A stretch of DNA of 64,000 nucleotides, taken from NCBI GenBank assembly GCA_036867785.1, contig CP145426.1:62001-126000 (forward strand), given 5' to 3'. This document shows positions 44,231 through 54,700 of this stretch, in pieces. Source of the DNA: Plasmodiophora brassicae. Lineage: Eukaryota; Endomyxa: Phytomyxea; Phytomyxea; Plasmodiophorida. Position 1 is the stretch's first letter. Every line of letters starts with the position of its first letter. The position numbers were made by a program, and so were the translations under genes. A model generated the notes under the pieces. The model saw only the letters and a list, made by a program, of their open reading frames with translations. It was not told the origin of the DNA and made no database searches.

Positions 44231-45298
44231 ACGAACGCACAAGATTCAGATTGTTTGCATGTCTTCCGGTCTGACATGAAACGACAGGTTCGTCAGCCGC
44301 CGGAAGTATCTGACAAGGCCGATTTTGGCGATGTCGATTTCTACGTGTCTGCTGATTCGGCAGAGGTGCTTCGCAATTTATTACCAGCGATGAAGAGCGC
44401 TGTCGTCGAGGCCGTTGGCGGCGACGTGCAGCATGCAGGGATCGTTCGATGTGGTCGTACGGTTTCATTCCTGACAAAGGAACGTTACCAGGTTGACGTT
44501 GCTCTTATCCATGACCCAGACCTGTTACCATTGGTAACAAGCGTCAAGTCCAACGGCGATTTCGTCTGGCTGCTTCAGAAATCACTGTCGGTCTATAACC
44601 TCCTCCTGTCCGACAAAGGATTATTTCTAGTCGACAGTACTGTGGCAGTACGGCTGTCAGACGAGATGAATGAGCTTGACGATGGCGTTTCTAATATTCA
44701 GTTGTCCAAGAAGGACGGCAGTTTCCTTTTATCGATTGACCCTGTGATGATCGCTGAATTCGTCGGCCTGCCTCCTCGTGCGTTCGACGGCTGTACACCC
44801 TTGTCCAGTATCGAAATGTTCGACATTGTGCACAGGGCACGGTACTTCCATCCAAAGGCGCTGCAGTCTTGGTCTGAACAGAAGAGCAGTGATATGAGGC
44901 GTCGAATGAGGCGACGGCCGCTGATCGTCCAGTACATACAGTACGTTTCCCAGGAAGCAACACATCCGCCATACGATGCATACGGCATTGAACAAGTCAA
45001 GCAGATGGCGCTGAACCATTTCGACAAACAGGACTCCTATGCAAGGCACCTGTCTCTCATCAGGCAACGCGCAATGGACGACCGCGCGCGCCAGCTTTGC
45101 AAGCCATATATTAATGGCCCACTCCTGCAGCAATGGATCCCTGGATTAAAAGGTGCCGACGTAGGACGCGTTCTGCAAGCCACGCGGGAAGCACACGGCC
45201 CCGACTGGCCTCGGTTTCATGCCTGGCTTAGGGCCCAAACTGCAGATGCCATTAGACAAGCCGCTGTTGAAATCGCATATAAAACCGTTGACCAATGA
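44123..45298 (+). CDS. Nucleotidyltransferase-fold protein
   Basis: 391 residues, one exon, start chosen at the ATG conserved with the fragment at 41707-41912. The core shows SDKADFGDVDFYVSA (residues 64-78) with Asp70 and Asp72 as the D-x-D pair, and RYQVDVALIHD with Asp125 as a third acidic residue: the pol-beta-type nucleotidyltransferase triad. A helical C-terminal part includes YINGPLLQQWIPGLKGADVG, which recalls the ING-x-LL...G-x-x-VG segment of poly(A) polymerase and CCA-adding-like enzymes. No signal peptide or span. By fold it would transfer a nucleotide to RNA, protein or a small molecule; the substrate cannot be told. An open frame reaches 18 codons further upstream (44069), but conservation begins at MGGNA. 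Confidence 0.6.
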   Translation: MGGNAFPETSRLTRAEFLRVSSAVRAALENAGLVVRTNAQDSDCLHVFRSDMKRQVRQPPEVSDKADFGDVDFYVSADSAEVLRNLLPAMKSAVVEAVGGDVQHAGIVRCGRTVSFLTKERYQVDVALIHDPDLLPLVTSVKSNGDFVWLLQKSLSVYNLLLSDKGLFLVDSTVAVRLSDEMNELDDGVSNIQLSKKDGSFLLSIDPVMIAEFVGLPPRAFDGCTPLSSIEMFDIVHRARYFHPKALQSWSEQKSSDMRRRMRRRPLIVQYIQYVSQEATHPPYDAYGIEQVKQMALNHFDKQDSYARHLSLIRQRAMDDRARQLCKPYINGPLLQQWIPGLKGADVGRVLQATREAHGPDWPRFHAWLRAQTADAIRQAAVEIAYKTVDQ

Positions 45299-46317
45299 AA
45301 ACGTATTCGCCGCCGTTTGTCATGATGATAACGAGACATGTTGGCTGGTCAGTCACTTCGTCATGCATTCGGACAAGGCGTTGTACTTCCGGAGACGCGA
45401 ACATAAGCGCCCCATACTTGAAGGACCGATGCGCGAATCGTCTGCGATTTCCGCACTGGTTATTAGTTCGTACGTCTATGCATTGCTTGCCGTTCTGGCC
45501 GATGTAGCCTGTAGCATATACTAACTCAACCTAATCCCCTTCAGAACTTTGCTTACCGATTCGAGCGATACGTCGACGACCCCGTGTCGGCCTCGGGACC
45601 TGGCTGAAGATGGGTCTCCGGCCGAATTAATTTTAACCATTAGCGTCCCGACACGTACATTTCGCAGCCGTCGGCAGAACTCAGTACGTAATGGGCCGCC
45701 GAATATTGGACAGCATCATGAACGCGGCTATTATGAACTTGTTTAAAATTTGCTTCGCTTCGTGCACATTAATGGAACAAGGCCCTGGCTTCTGCCCCGA
45801 GTAAACACATTGGGGATAACGTGTTGGTCCTGAACTACGTACTGTCCTGTACTACGTAGCGTTAGTCGACCCCGGGGGTGTGCCAGCGCGTCACCTTGAC
45901 GAAGTAACGGCAAGTCCAGTTAGCGACGCCTTCACGTTTTGTCATGAATGATCCCGGGAGTTTTCGATCAGCGGCCATTCTGGCGACTGTACCCTCAGTA
46001 CCGCCAGTCAACGTCCCACGAGAGTATGACAGCGTGTCGACGAGAACCGCTACGATCATTGTTCACCAACATAATTGCTGGCTGAGCGCCGCACGCCGCT
46101 CAGAAGGCGGTCACGAAGCGGGACATTTGGTTGACGAGGGCTCCGAAACCAATACGCTCCAATTCTCTCTATACCAGATATGTCCAAGGGGAACGTCGTA
46201 TAGACCGCGTGCCGTGTGCCTCTGGACAGTCGGAAGTGCTGTGCAGACCCGGAACCACGCGCGCAGTTCGAGATTCCAGGATTATATATACTACCAGGTA
46301 CTGATCAGACAGGCCCA
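45299..46317. other. Intergenic decay zone
   Basis: No gene supported. A stretch at 45440-45535 (TGCATTGCTTGCC... ACTAACTCAACC) is a diverged copy of 46850-46945 at the end of the decayed Skp1-like gene, so it is probably a scrap of another family member. Confidence 0.4.
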
Positions 46318-46935
46318 AATGCCGACTGGCACTCGCGTGTGTGTACTGTACGGGACGGCGCTTCTCCTGGTCGTCGCCATCATCGGCGCCGACACTGTCG
46401 TACTGCGATCCAATGACGGCTTCAGCTATAACGTCGACATGTTATACGGCCATCGAACACACTCCCGTGTTGAAGTTCGTGTTCGTTGACACTGCCCACG
46501 ACGTCGGTGCCATTCCATTGCCCAGCGCCGCCAATGCCGAACTGCAGGTGATCGTCGGGTTCTTGAACGCCATTGCGGAGCATAATATAATCAGGTACTC
46601 TCCTGTGTTTCCGATATCTGTTTATTTCACAATCGGTCATGCCTCTTTGGTAGGGTATTATTCACGCGCGTAAATTCGTCCAGGACGAGGCGTCCACGAT
46701 GGGACTCCTGGAGTTGTGCCGGCTGCTAACAGCGGACCACTGCCTGGCGATGCGTTGTCTAGCGAGAGCGATCATAGGGATATAAAGCACACCCGGCCGG
46801 ATATCGCTTCCATACGCGCCGTCGTCGGCAGTGACACATTGTGCTTCGCAATTGCCAGTCTGCCGTTCATCGTCCACCTCAACCGGGTGATGCATTGCTT
46901 GCCAATTTGGCAGGTGCAGCCGGGTAGCACATAAC
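46318..46935 (+). pseudogene. Decayed signal peptide-Skp1-like gene, ankyrin part lost
   Basis: The order of parts is that of the complete genes: signal peptide (CVLYGTALLLVVAIIGA), VVLRSNDGFSYNV, HTPVLKFVFVD, IPLPSAANAELQVIVGFLNA (POZ), an intron-like gap, MGLLELCRLLTADHCLAMRC (Skp1 C-half), and RPDIASIRAVV...PFIVHLNRV (the family linker). The parts lie in several frames, so the gene is dead. No ankyrin repeats follow. Its POZ half is the clearest Skp1 match in the window. Confidence 0.7.
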
Positions 46936-47489
46936 TAACTCAACCGTTACCGTTAAGAATTTGAATCGGGGGTATGCCGCACGCATTGCCCCGGCATGTT
47001 TCGTTGTCGTTCGATTGTATTGGCACATGGACGGTAGGCTGAACCGCTGAACAACGTCGGTACCACAATGTACACCGTCCCCGCTATGACATGCAGGCAG
47101 CAGCAGCCTCCATACCTTCAGGAAGACATGGAACCTGTCATCGATGAGGCAGACGCGACGCTGCCCAGGCGACGTCTGATATGTAGACAGACGCATGTTA
47201 CCGTAACCATGAACGCGCATGAACTGATCCGGTGGATGGAAATATGAGGTTCGCACAGACACCTATCTGTCCGACACCCAGGCATCGACAGAAGGCAGAG
47301 GAATCAAGAGAACAAAGATGGCCGACAGAGGCACACGGGGCGATTGCTATGGTCCAGTGACGTGAGGCCCGTCTGATGGTATACATACTGCCTCCTCCAT
47401 GACTTCTGCTCCCCCAAGTTCGAAACGGTGGCAGCGACGTTGCTACCCCAAAGTGGCCACTCGTTCGTTATTTATATACATATTGGTTT
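46936..47489. other. Intergenic
   Basis: No gene seen. A plus-strand stretch with ATATATACATATT near 47470 lies just past the 3' end of the minus-strand gene that follows. Confidence 0.45.
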
Positions 47490-48341
47490 CTAGGTTTTAA
47501 TATGGGGCGGATCAGGTGGCTGGGACCCGTGAGCATTCCTTATGACGGTTGTCGAGAGAGTGTGCGGGGAAATGGGGATCAGGACGGTATGATCCGCGAG
47601 ATACGCGTGACTCAAAGTGTAGAAGTTCCCAGGACTCTCAATAACGTCACTTGTGAATTGCGCAGGCAAATAAAACCCGTTCACACCGTTCCAGTCTACC
47701 AACGTCAGCCGGTGGACTTTTGAATGCTGCTGAGCCGTGAACTCGTAAGTGAATCGCAACCCATTGGTGAGCAGCTCTTCGAAGCTGCTTCCTGCGTCGC
47801 CGACGATGCGTCTGCCCTGCAACATTTTACCGGCCTTGGGCGGAGTGTTGATCTCTGGAATCTTGCGGGTTTTGTTAGCAGGTGCACCGGTGCAGATTTG
47901 GCGCAAGATATGTAAGCAATAGGTTGTCAGCGCGTGCCCGATTTCATGCAGGCCCTTGACGAACAGGAGGGTCTTGAGCTCGTTGATGGCCACATCAGTC
48001 ACGATCGCATCTTGAAGAGACAGCAGTACGCAGATCATGCTGTTGTCGATCGTAATGGCCCCACTTTGAACATCATATTCACTAAACTTGTTCCTCAGAA
48101 AATTCCAGTGAATCGTATCAGGAATCGCGCACTGCCACGAGATATCGGTGACGACAGCGGCGCGTGCGGCACCGGCCACAGGCGCCAAGTCGAGTGCGCG
48201 TGCGAACGCCATCACCTGGTCGGCAAGCAGTTCGACCATGTCGGGGCTATTGACGGCTTCTTCGATCATGGTGACGACACCGGTCTGCAGTTCAGCCACA
48301 TCGTCGTTCACGAGGACGTTGTGCGAGACGAGCCGCAACAT
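47490..48341 (-). CDS. Zincin-like putative metallopeptidase (HEIGH motif)
   Basis: 283 residues, one exon from the ATG at 48341. The centre has FVKGLHEIGHALTTYCLHIL: the HExxH zinc motif (His132, Glu133, His136) inside a helix, as in metzincin-like and other zincin peptidases. About 55 residues on, SSFEELLTNGLRF offers a Glu that could be the third ligand. No signal peptide or membrane span is found, so it may be cytosolic, or a leader exon may be missing. N- and C-terminal parts show no known domain. Peptidase activity is inferred from the motif alone. Neighbours give no clue. Confidence 0.6.
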   Translation of the reverse strand: MLRLVSHNVLVNDDVAELQTGVVTMIEEAVNSPDMVELLADQVMAFARALDLAPVAGAARAAVVTDISWQCAIPDTIHWNFLRNKFSEYDVQSGAITIDNSMICVLLSLQDAIVTDVAINELKTLLFVKGLHEIGHALTTYCLHILRQICTGAPANKTRKIPEINTPPKAGKMLQGRRIVGDAGSSFEELLTNGLRFTYEFTAQQHSKVHRLTLVDWNGVNGFYLPAQFTSDVIESPGNFYTLSHAYLADHTVLIPISPHTLSTTVIRNAHGSQPPDPPHIKT

Positions 48342-48997
48342 CGGCCAACACGGACTATACTTAACTGGGACACTAAGTGCATGATGGACGTTCGAAAGAT
48401 GCTCGCAAGATGCGCTGGTCGATCACATACGAGTGACCTCCCCCCGCGCCGGCAGTGTAGGATGTTGCCGATGGCAGAGTGGACGTCGTCGTCGGGTCGT
48501 TAGCCGCGGCCACGGGCGATGGGTGGCCTGCGCCCTGCTCGACGACCAACAGTGTAGGCAAACGCCGCTCACCAGGCAGACGGGGCGCTCGGCCGGCAAG
48601 ACTTCTGTTTGGGCGGCCCACCATAACCGCATGGTGCAGGGCAGGGGGCACGAGACCGGCAGCAGCGAACGGCGGGCCGGACGTCCAGGTCGCCGTCTCA
48701 TCTGAGGAACAGGTCGACGCGATGCTTGCCCTGCCCCACCTACACAGGATGTCCAGGCTCTAACTGCTATGACTGGGCATGATGGGCAGCGTTCGTTTAC
48801 CCCAGGGATCATGGACAATCGACTTTCACTGAAGGACCCTTGAGTGGTCCCGCCTTGACATGGTCGTGGTCGGTGGTGGCGTTCCGGGCTACGAGCGCCG
48901 GCACAAAGCGGACCGTGCATTTGGGGGCGGCCGTCGTTCCAGGACAGCGTTCCGTCTCCACATCTCGATACGGGAACAGACAGCCGGTTTATATAGG
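48342..48997. other. Intergenic, 3' flank of GRWD1
   Basis: No gene supported. The part nearest GRWD1 (48870-48997) is also present in the rearranged copy near 40250-40445. Open frames are Arg/Pro-rich and unsupported. Confidence 0.45.
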
Positions 48998-50678
48998 TCA
49001 GGCGGCATCGAGGTTGTCCGGTTTGAAGAAGTTGAACCCGTCGTACGCGGTCGTCGCGATAAGGGACGGGATCTGGGGGTGGAATCGCAGATCCTGTCGA
49101 TTGTGTCAGAGGCGATGCCCCGTCAGCGAACGCGAGAACGGTGCCGACCTTAATCTGGGTCTGACCCCGGTGCACGAAGATCAGCTGTGGAGGGATGTCG
49201 ACGCCGCCGAGATCGGCGCCACCAGCACCCGGTCGCAAGGCCATCTCCTCCCGGTCCAGCTCGACCGACATGTCCCAGATCGTGCAACTGTCGTCTTCCG
49301 ACGTGACGCCCAGGACGGAATCCTGCGTCGGGTGCCACTGGATCGCCGTGATCGGCTTGTCGTGCCACTGGAAGAACCCGGCGGCACGTCCCGACTTGAA
49401 GGCGCGCAGGTCCCAGACCTTGAACGACCCGTCGTCGCTGCCCGACGCCATCAGGTGCGGCACCGTCCCGTTCCACGAGATCACATTGACGTCGCCGGCG
49501 TGCGCATCGTTGACCGCCAGCATCGACTTCTGCTGCGTCCTCGTGTCCCATATCCGAATGCTACATTGTCAAGCGTCTGTCAGACGGACTGGCGACGTCC
49601 CAGGCAACCGAACGTACCTTCTGTCGACGGAACAGGACGCGAAGACGCCCTGCTCGGACGGGGACCACTGAATGTCCTCCACCGACCTGGCGTGGCCTTT
49701 GTACGCCGAGGACGACACGTTCCAGGTGGATTCATGCGGTTCCCAGACGTGAATGCCTCGGTTGCAGTCGCCGGTCGCCAACCGCCCTGCGACGACAGGC
49801 GACCAGTCCACAGCGAACCCTTCCGCCGAGTGGCCGGCGAACGTGAACATGGGCTTCAGGTCGAAGACGGCGTTGGGCGACGATCGCTCCAGGGCGGCAA
49901 CGTGGTGTTTCGCGTCCCAGATGTGAACGCGGCCCGTGTCCGCCCACGTTGCCAGCACGGCCGGCACGTGCGGGCACGAACGCAGACGGTTGACGCTACC
50001 TGGGTGCGCGAATTCCCGATCGACAATGACGGGCTGGTCGCCAACCTTTCCGTCGGCTTCGTCGCCGTCGTCGTCGTCTGACTCATCATCCGAGTCGTCG
50101 TCATGCTTGGTGGTGCACAGGTTGGAGACACGCCACAGGCAGACCTTGTTGTCGGACGCGTTCGCGGCCTGCGTCCCCGAGGCGATCGTCAGCGTGTGCG
50201 GCGGGCGAACGCGAACGGCGCCCAGCGTGTCGCGAATGTGGTCGAACGTCAAGCATGGCCATTCCACCCGTAGTGAATGGTAGACCGTGTAGGCCGTGCT
50301 GTCGAACTCCAGAACCTCGCCTTCCTTAAGCGACCCGTGGACGCGCGGATTCCAAACCGTTCTCATCCCGTCCCCGTTCTCATCATCGTCGTCCTCCTCC
50401 ATTGCACAGTCTACAGCGACAACCTCCTCGTCGACAACAGGTTCGACATCGTCCTCGTCATCCTGGAACTCAACGTCCTCCGTCGTCACCACTTTGTCTT
50501 CCTGCATGGCGCTCTCATCAGGGACGGGCGGGCGCTCCCGGTCCGGGCCGCACACGGCTTTCGAATTCAACCCATCGAGGAACTCCTGGGCGCACTGTGC
50601 TGCCTGGGTCGATGACGAACCCCCAGAATTGCGATTCCGTTTCGCCTTACCGCGGCGGCCGACAACCTTTCGACCCAT
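48998..50678 (-). CDS. GRWD1: Glutamate-rich WD-repeat protein (ribosome biogenesis chaperone)
   Basis: Nucleolar WD40 protein (yeast Rrb1) that chaperones ribosomal protein L3. Exons 50678-49618, 49560-49149, 49093-48998; introns 57 and 55 bp; 522 residues. The N-terminus is basic (MGRKVVGRRGKAKRNRN), then an acidic run (MEEDDDDENGDG), then RVHGSLKEGEVLEFDSTAYT and YHSLRVEWPCLTFD, the conserved CAF1C/H4-binding-like entry of GRWD1. WD repeats follow: HSAEGFAVDWSPVVAGRLAT, GHARSVEDIQWSPSEQGVFA, DAHAGDVNVISWNGTVPHLM, HDKPITAIQWHPTQDSVLG, and the closing DLRFHPQIPSLIATTAYDGF. A rearranged partial copy lies at 39149-40445. The promoter element at 50710-50727 lies 32-49 bases upstream. Confidence 0.93.
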
Positions 50679-50709
50679 GTCGTCGATGGTCTGAGGGATC
50701 TTCCTGCAA

Positions 50710-50727
50710 CTCCGTCACGGACTCCGC
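50710..50727 (-). promoter_or_regulatory. CGGAGTCCGT element upstream of GRWD1
   Basis: Minus strand GCGGAGTCCGTGACGGAG, 32-49 bases before the ATG. Same core and placement as at RPS8 and ABCF. Confidence 0.6.
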
Positions 50728-50838
50728 AAAGTCCGGAACCATCGAATGATACATGTGCCCTACCTTCAGGTGCTACCGTCCCGACAACGAAACACGTCGG
50801 CGTTTAAGCAATTTGTAATAACAGTCTATGCTCTGCGA

Positions 50839-52039
50839 CTATGCGATTCGGCAGATGGTCAGGTGGGGATGTGCGCGGGCCAGGGCGCGCTCCGCGGGCT
50901 TGCTGATGTGGCTGCACAGTCGGATGTCCAGGACGCCCAGGTGCTTCAGGGGCAGGTCGCACGCGTACAGCATGGTCTGATCGGTGACGTTCCTGCAGCC
51001 GCAGACGAGGAGCTCCTCTAAACGTGTGCATCTCCGCAGCAGGTCTCGCATGCTGAAATCGGTAACCTGCATGCAACCTTGAACGTCCAGGTACCTCAGG
51101 TTCGGACAGTTCTCCGCTAAGGCCATGACGGCGTAATCCGTCAGGCCTTCACAGTTCCCGGCGCGCAGCGCTTTCAGGCCCCGAAGTCGGTTCGCGAACG
51201 GGACCAGGCTGGCGTCCGTAATCCTGGAGCATCCTTGGATGAAAAGCGATCGCAGGAGCGGTAGGCCGTACGCGATTTCGTTCATGGCCACATCGGACAC
51301 GTCGTAGCAATTGGTGAAATCCAGGTGCCGAAGCTCGTGGCACGTCAGCGCCACATTCACGATGCCTTCGTCACTGATGTCGCTGTTGCCCACCGACAGG
51401 TACCGAATCGTGCTGCTGGCAACGTTGCTGATCGCCAACATCCGCACCCTGGAGGTCTCGTTAGTGGACGCACTGACGCGACTCACACACTCGCCAGGCG
51501 TACGTTAGGTCGGTGACTAGCGGGCAGTTCTGGATGCTGACGACGCGGACAGGGCAGGACCGAATGATCTGCCCCATGGCGATGTCGTCGACGGTGCCGC
51601 TGTCGTTCAGGCTGAGGTATTCGAGGTTGCGCAGGCGGCCAATCGTGCCGAGCGCGACCGTCGTAAGGCCCGGGCAGTTGTTCAGCTCCAGATGGCGTAT
51701 CTGTCGGCACCGTTTCGTGATCGTCGCGAACCCGTTCTCCATGGTGCCCGTGCAACCGTTAAGAATCAGACGGCGAAGCATCGTGCAACGCTGGCCGATC
51801 ACGTTCAGGCCGGAGTCAGTGATGGCGCATCGGGTCAGGTCGAGGGCGACGATGCCGGGCAGGTACTGGGTCAGCCCGTACAGACCCACCTCGGTGATAC
51901 GCGACATGTCGCCGTGGACGACGTCGGCATCGCGGCGCCCTCTCTGTACGCTTTCGATCAACTTCGAATCGGTCCAATGCGGTACGCCATCGGGCAACTC
52001 GATGGGCACCGCATGCGTTCGTCTCTTCCCCTCGTGCAT
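50839..52039 (-). CDS. Leucine-rich-repeat protein, AMN1/F-box-LRR type
   Basis: Two exons, 52039-51504 and 51448-50839, intron 55 bp, 381 residues; the join gives LVTDLTVRMLAISNV in frame. The protein is almost wholly cysteine-containing LRRs of the FBXL/AMN1 class: LTRCAITDSGLNVIGQRC, LNGCTGTMENGFATITKRC, LNNCPGLTTVALGTI, LDFTNCYDVSDVAMNEIAYG, IQGCSRITDASLV, LDVQGCMQVTDFSMRDLLRR, VCGCRNVTDQTMLYA. No F-box is seen in the N-terminal 40 residues, so AMN1-like is the better label. Such proteins are protein-binding scaffolds, several in ubiquitin ligases. The target is unknown. Confidence 0.8.
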
Positions 52040-52165
52040 GATTGCATTCGCCCAAGATATTTCGGGGCTGAATATCTCACGCGGAAGGAACGGCGCGAGA
52101 TTGCAGGTGGTAAAAACGTTTATAGGGACATTGCCAGTGATGGCACGTGTGCCACAGCCGGGTGT

Positions 52166-52777
52166 CTATTTGTGTTTCTTCTTCTGGACCTTCTTCATGT
52201 AGAACTCCAGCTCCTTGCCTTCGAGGATGTACCCGTCGCAGCGACCGCACTGGCCGGGCCGGGATGCAATGCACGCGTAGAGACGGCCGCTGACGAACTG
52301 CTCCTCGACCTTCGGGTCGATAACGTGCTTCTCCAGGCGCTTCTTGTGCTTCTTGTCGACGGTAGCGCTGACCGGCGTGATCTCGTCGGATCCCTTCTCG
52401 TGCTTCTTCAGGCCCAGGTCGACGCCGTAGTGCTGCGTGTACCATTGGCGGAACGGGGTCGCATCGATGACGACGATGGCGCCCTTCACCAGCGTCTTGG
52501 TTCGCACCAACTCGTTGGACGTGGCGTTGTACACAACGTCAATGATACGCGTGCGGCGCGTGGTCACTTCGGACCCCCAGGAGAAGTTGCCCGTCTCCAG
52601 GCGGAGGGCACGGAACTTCAGGTTGCCACCACGGCAGCGAACGACATGGATTCGCTTCTCGCCGATCTTGGTGTTGGCGGCCGGGCGCCCGAGCTCGTAC
52701 TTCTTCTTCTTCTGGTGGATCTTGCGTCGGCCACCGGTGGCGCGGCGCTTGTGGCGCGAATCACGAGAGATACCCAT
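52166..52777 (-). CDS. RPS8: 40S ribosomal protein eS8
   Basis: Component of the small ribosomal subunit. 203 residues, one exon, normal length. Begins [19 protein letters not shown], and carries [79 protein letters not shown] and ends [12 protein letters not shown], all typical of eS8. No intron, unlike most neighbours. A short GC-rich promoter with the CGGAGTCCGT element lies 34-51 bases upstream. Confidence 0.97.
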   Translation of the reverse strand: MGISRDSRHKRRATGGRRKIHQKKKKYELGRPAANTKIGEKRIHVVRCRGGNLKFRALRLETGNFSWGSEVTTRRTRIIDVVYNATSNELVRTKTLVKGAIVVIDATPFRQWYTQHYGVDLGLKKHEKGSDEITPVSATVDKKHKKRLEKHVIDPKVEEQFVSGRLYACIASRPGQCGRCDGYILEGKELEFYMKKVQKKKHK

Positions 52778-52810
52778 GCCAACGTGTAGATCTGAACCGC
52801 TGGACGAACT

Positions 52811-52828
52811 CCTTCACGGACTCCGTGG
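52811..52828 (-). promoter_or_regulatory. CGGAGTCCGT element upstream of RPS8
   Basis: Minus strand CCACGGAGTCCGTGAAGG, 34-51 bases before the ATG. A second half-like CGGAGTG follows at about 52834. Matches the elements at GRWD1 and ABCF. Confidence 0.6.
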
Positions 52829-53064
52829 CACACTCCGCACGGACAATATATGACGTGCGCCCTAATACGACTCCCTTCCAGGCGACCCGCCCTGCAGGAC
52901 GCCACCTTTCTGATCCTCGTCGTTGTCGTCGGTTTCCACGTACGACACCGCGGCTTGCAAGTTCGGCCAGCTGCCGTGTATAGGTCCATGGCCCGTGCAA
53001 ATCGATGGCCCACTGGGCGGCGGGTCGGCAGCAGCGATGCTCATTTGGGATTTTTTGTTCGTCA

Positions 53065-54465
53065 ATGACGGGTCAGCGGAGCGCGTTGCGGCCGCTGACC
53101 GTCGTGGTCATGGCCATCGCGGCGGCCGCATCGCACTCGAACAATTGGGCCGTGCTGGTACGCATGTCATGGCGAACTGTTGGGGCTGCGATTCACGGGC
53201 CGGCGGCGCAGGTGGATACGTCGCGGTATTGGTTCAACTACAGGCACATCGCCGACACATTGAGCTTCTATCACACCGTGAAGGCGGCTGGAATACCGGA
53301 TTCGCAGATCATACTGATGCTGGCGGACGACATGGCGTGCAATCCCAGGAACGCGTTCCCGGCGCAGATGTTCAACAACCGGGAGCATGATATCGATCTA
53401 TACGGCGATGTACGGCGTCATGGGTTGTGATTGTGTGTCGATCGGTACCAACGGCACTGTGTGTGCTCCCAGGATATTGAGGTGGACTATCGCGGCACCG
53501 ACGTCACTGTTGAGAATTTCATCCGCGTCCTCACCAATCGACATAGCAAGGGGACGGCCAAATCCCGACGTCTGCTCACAGTACGCGCTGAAGTTCTCTT
53601 TCTGCCTCTACGCTTAAACTAATCGTCAGGGCGTAGGATGAATCCAGTAACATTCTCATATTCATGGCTGGTCATGGCGGAGACGAATTCCTCAAGTACG
53701 ACCTGAATGCTATGTTGCTTCGTGTCCTGACGAGCGCGCGTAGGTTCCAGGATCAAGAAGAGATAACGAGCCAGGACCTAGCGGATGCGTTCGAGCAAAT
53801 GGCTATTCAGCGGCGCTTCAACGAGATCTTGTTCATCATCGACACCTGCCAGGCGAGCACGATGCACAACCGTTTCAAGACGCGGAACGTCATGTCGATT
53901 GGGAGCAGTGCGAAGTCGGAGAACTCGTATTCGCACCACAGCGATGCGAACCTCGGTGTCAGCGTTATTGACCGGTTCACGTTCTATGCGCTGGAGTTTC
54001 TCGAGAAACATCTCTCACAAAGCGCGCGATTGTCCAAGACCCGTTCGCCGTCACTGCAGGACTTCGTACGCCTCCCGCATTGCTGTCGTCCTCGCAACGT
54101 GCTCGCTGACACCTGTGTCGTCGTAGTTCGACCACTTCACGTACAGCAAGTTGCATTCGCACCACGAATACCGCGTCGACCTGTTCGACCGACCGGCATC
54201 ATCCATTGACATCACTGACTTCTTCTCGGCGGTGACGCATGTGGAACCAACGCCATATACGTATCCGGTCACTCCCAAGCCGGCTGGCTCGACTAAATTG
54301 CCGTCGTCCGAGGGATCGTCTGCATCCGAGGCCAGCTACTCGTTCGAGGACCGCACTGCTCCCCGATCGTCCTTGTCCTCCGTCGCCATTGTATCTGTAC
54401 TCGTCATCTGCTTCGCGCTCTCGGCAGGCCTCGATGCTATGCTGTTCCAACCATTCAAGTATTAA
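53065..54465 (+). CDS. PIGK: GPI-anchor transamidase catalytic subunit
   Basis: Cysteine protease-like subunit (GPI8/PIG-K) that cleaves ER proteins and attaches GPI anchors. Exons 53065-53157, 53212-53409, 53473-53580, 53637-53695, 53744-54065, 54127-54465; introns 48-63 bp; 372 residues. Signal peptide at about residues 8-23, then [74 protein letters not shown] (catalytic His), [20 protein letters not shown] (catalytic Cys in DTCQA), [20 protein letters not shown]-terminal span ([20 protein letters not shown]) anchors it in the ER. All residues diagnostic of the family are present; length fits. Confidence 0.95.
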
Positions 54466-54617
54466 TTTATTAAAGTATTGTAGAACCGCTGAACTGCCCG
54501 ACAGACGCAGTTGCAGTTCACTGCGTTAGCAGTGAGGGAGACGTCGTCGTCAATCCCACGTTACACCCACGGCGGCCACGCGCCAGTGGGCCACTGCGTT
54601 TTCGGACCCGTCGGGCG

Positions 54618-54633
54618 CCCCCCCCCCCCCCCC
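54618..54633. repeat. Run of 16 cytosines
   Basis: Homopolymer C16 followed by GCCGTGG. Its length may vary between reads; no function inferred. Confidence 0.85.
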
Positions 54634-54700
54634 GCCGTGGCGTTACAGATGCAGTTGCCAGGCGGATACCCCGTCCCCATGTCTCACCGGGCGTGGACGG

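Noticed and set aside
47415-47440. AGTTCGAAACGG as a tRNA T-loop
   Set aside because: Flanking bases do not form stems of a cloverleaf.
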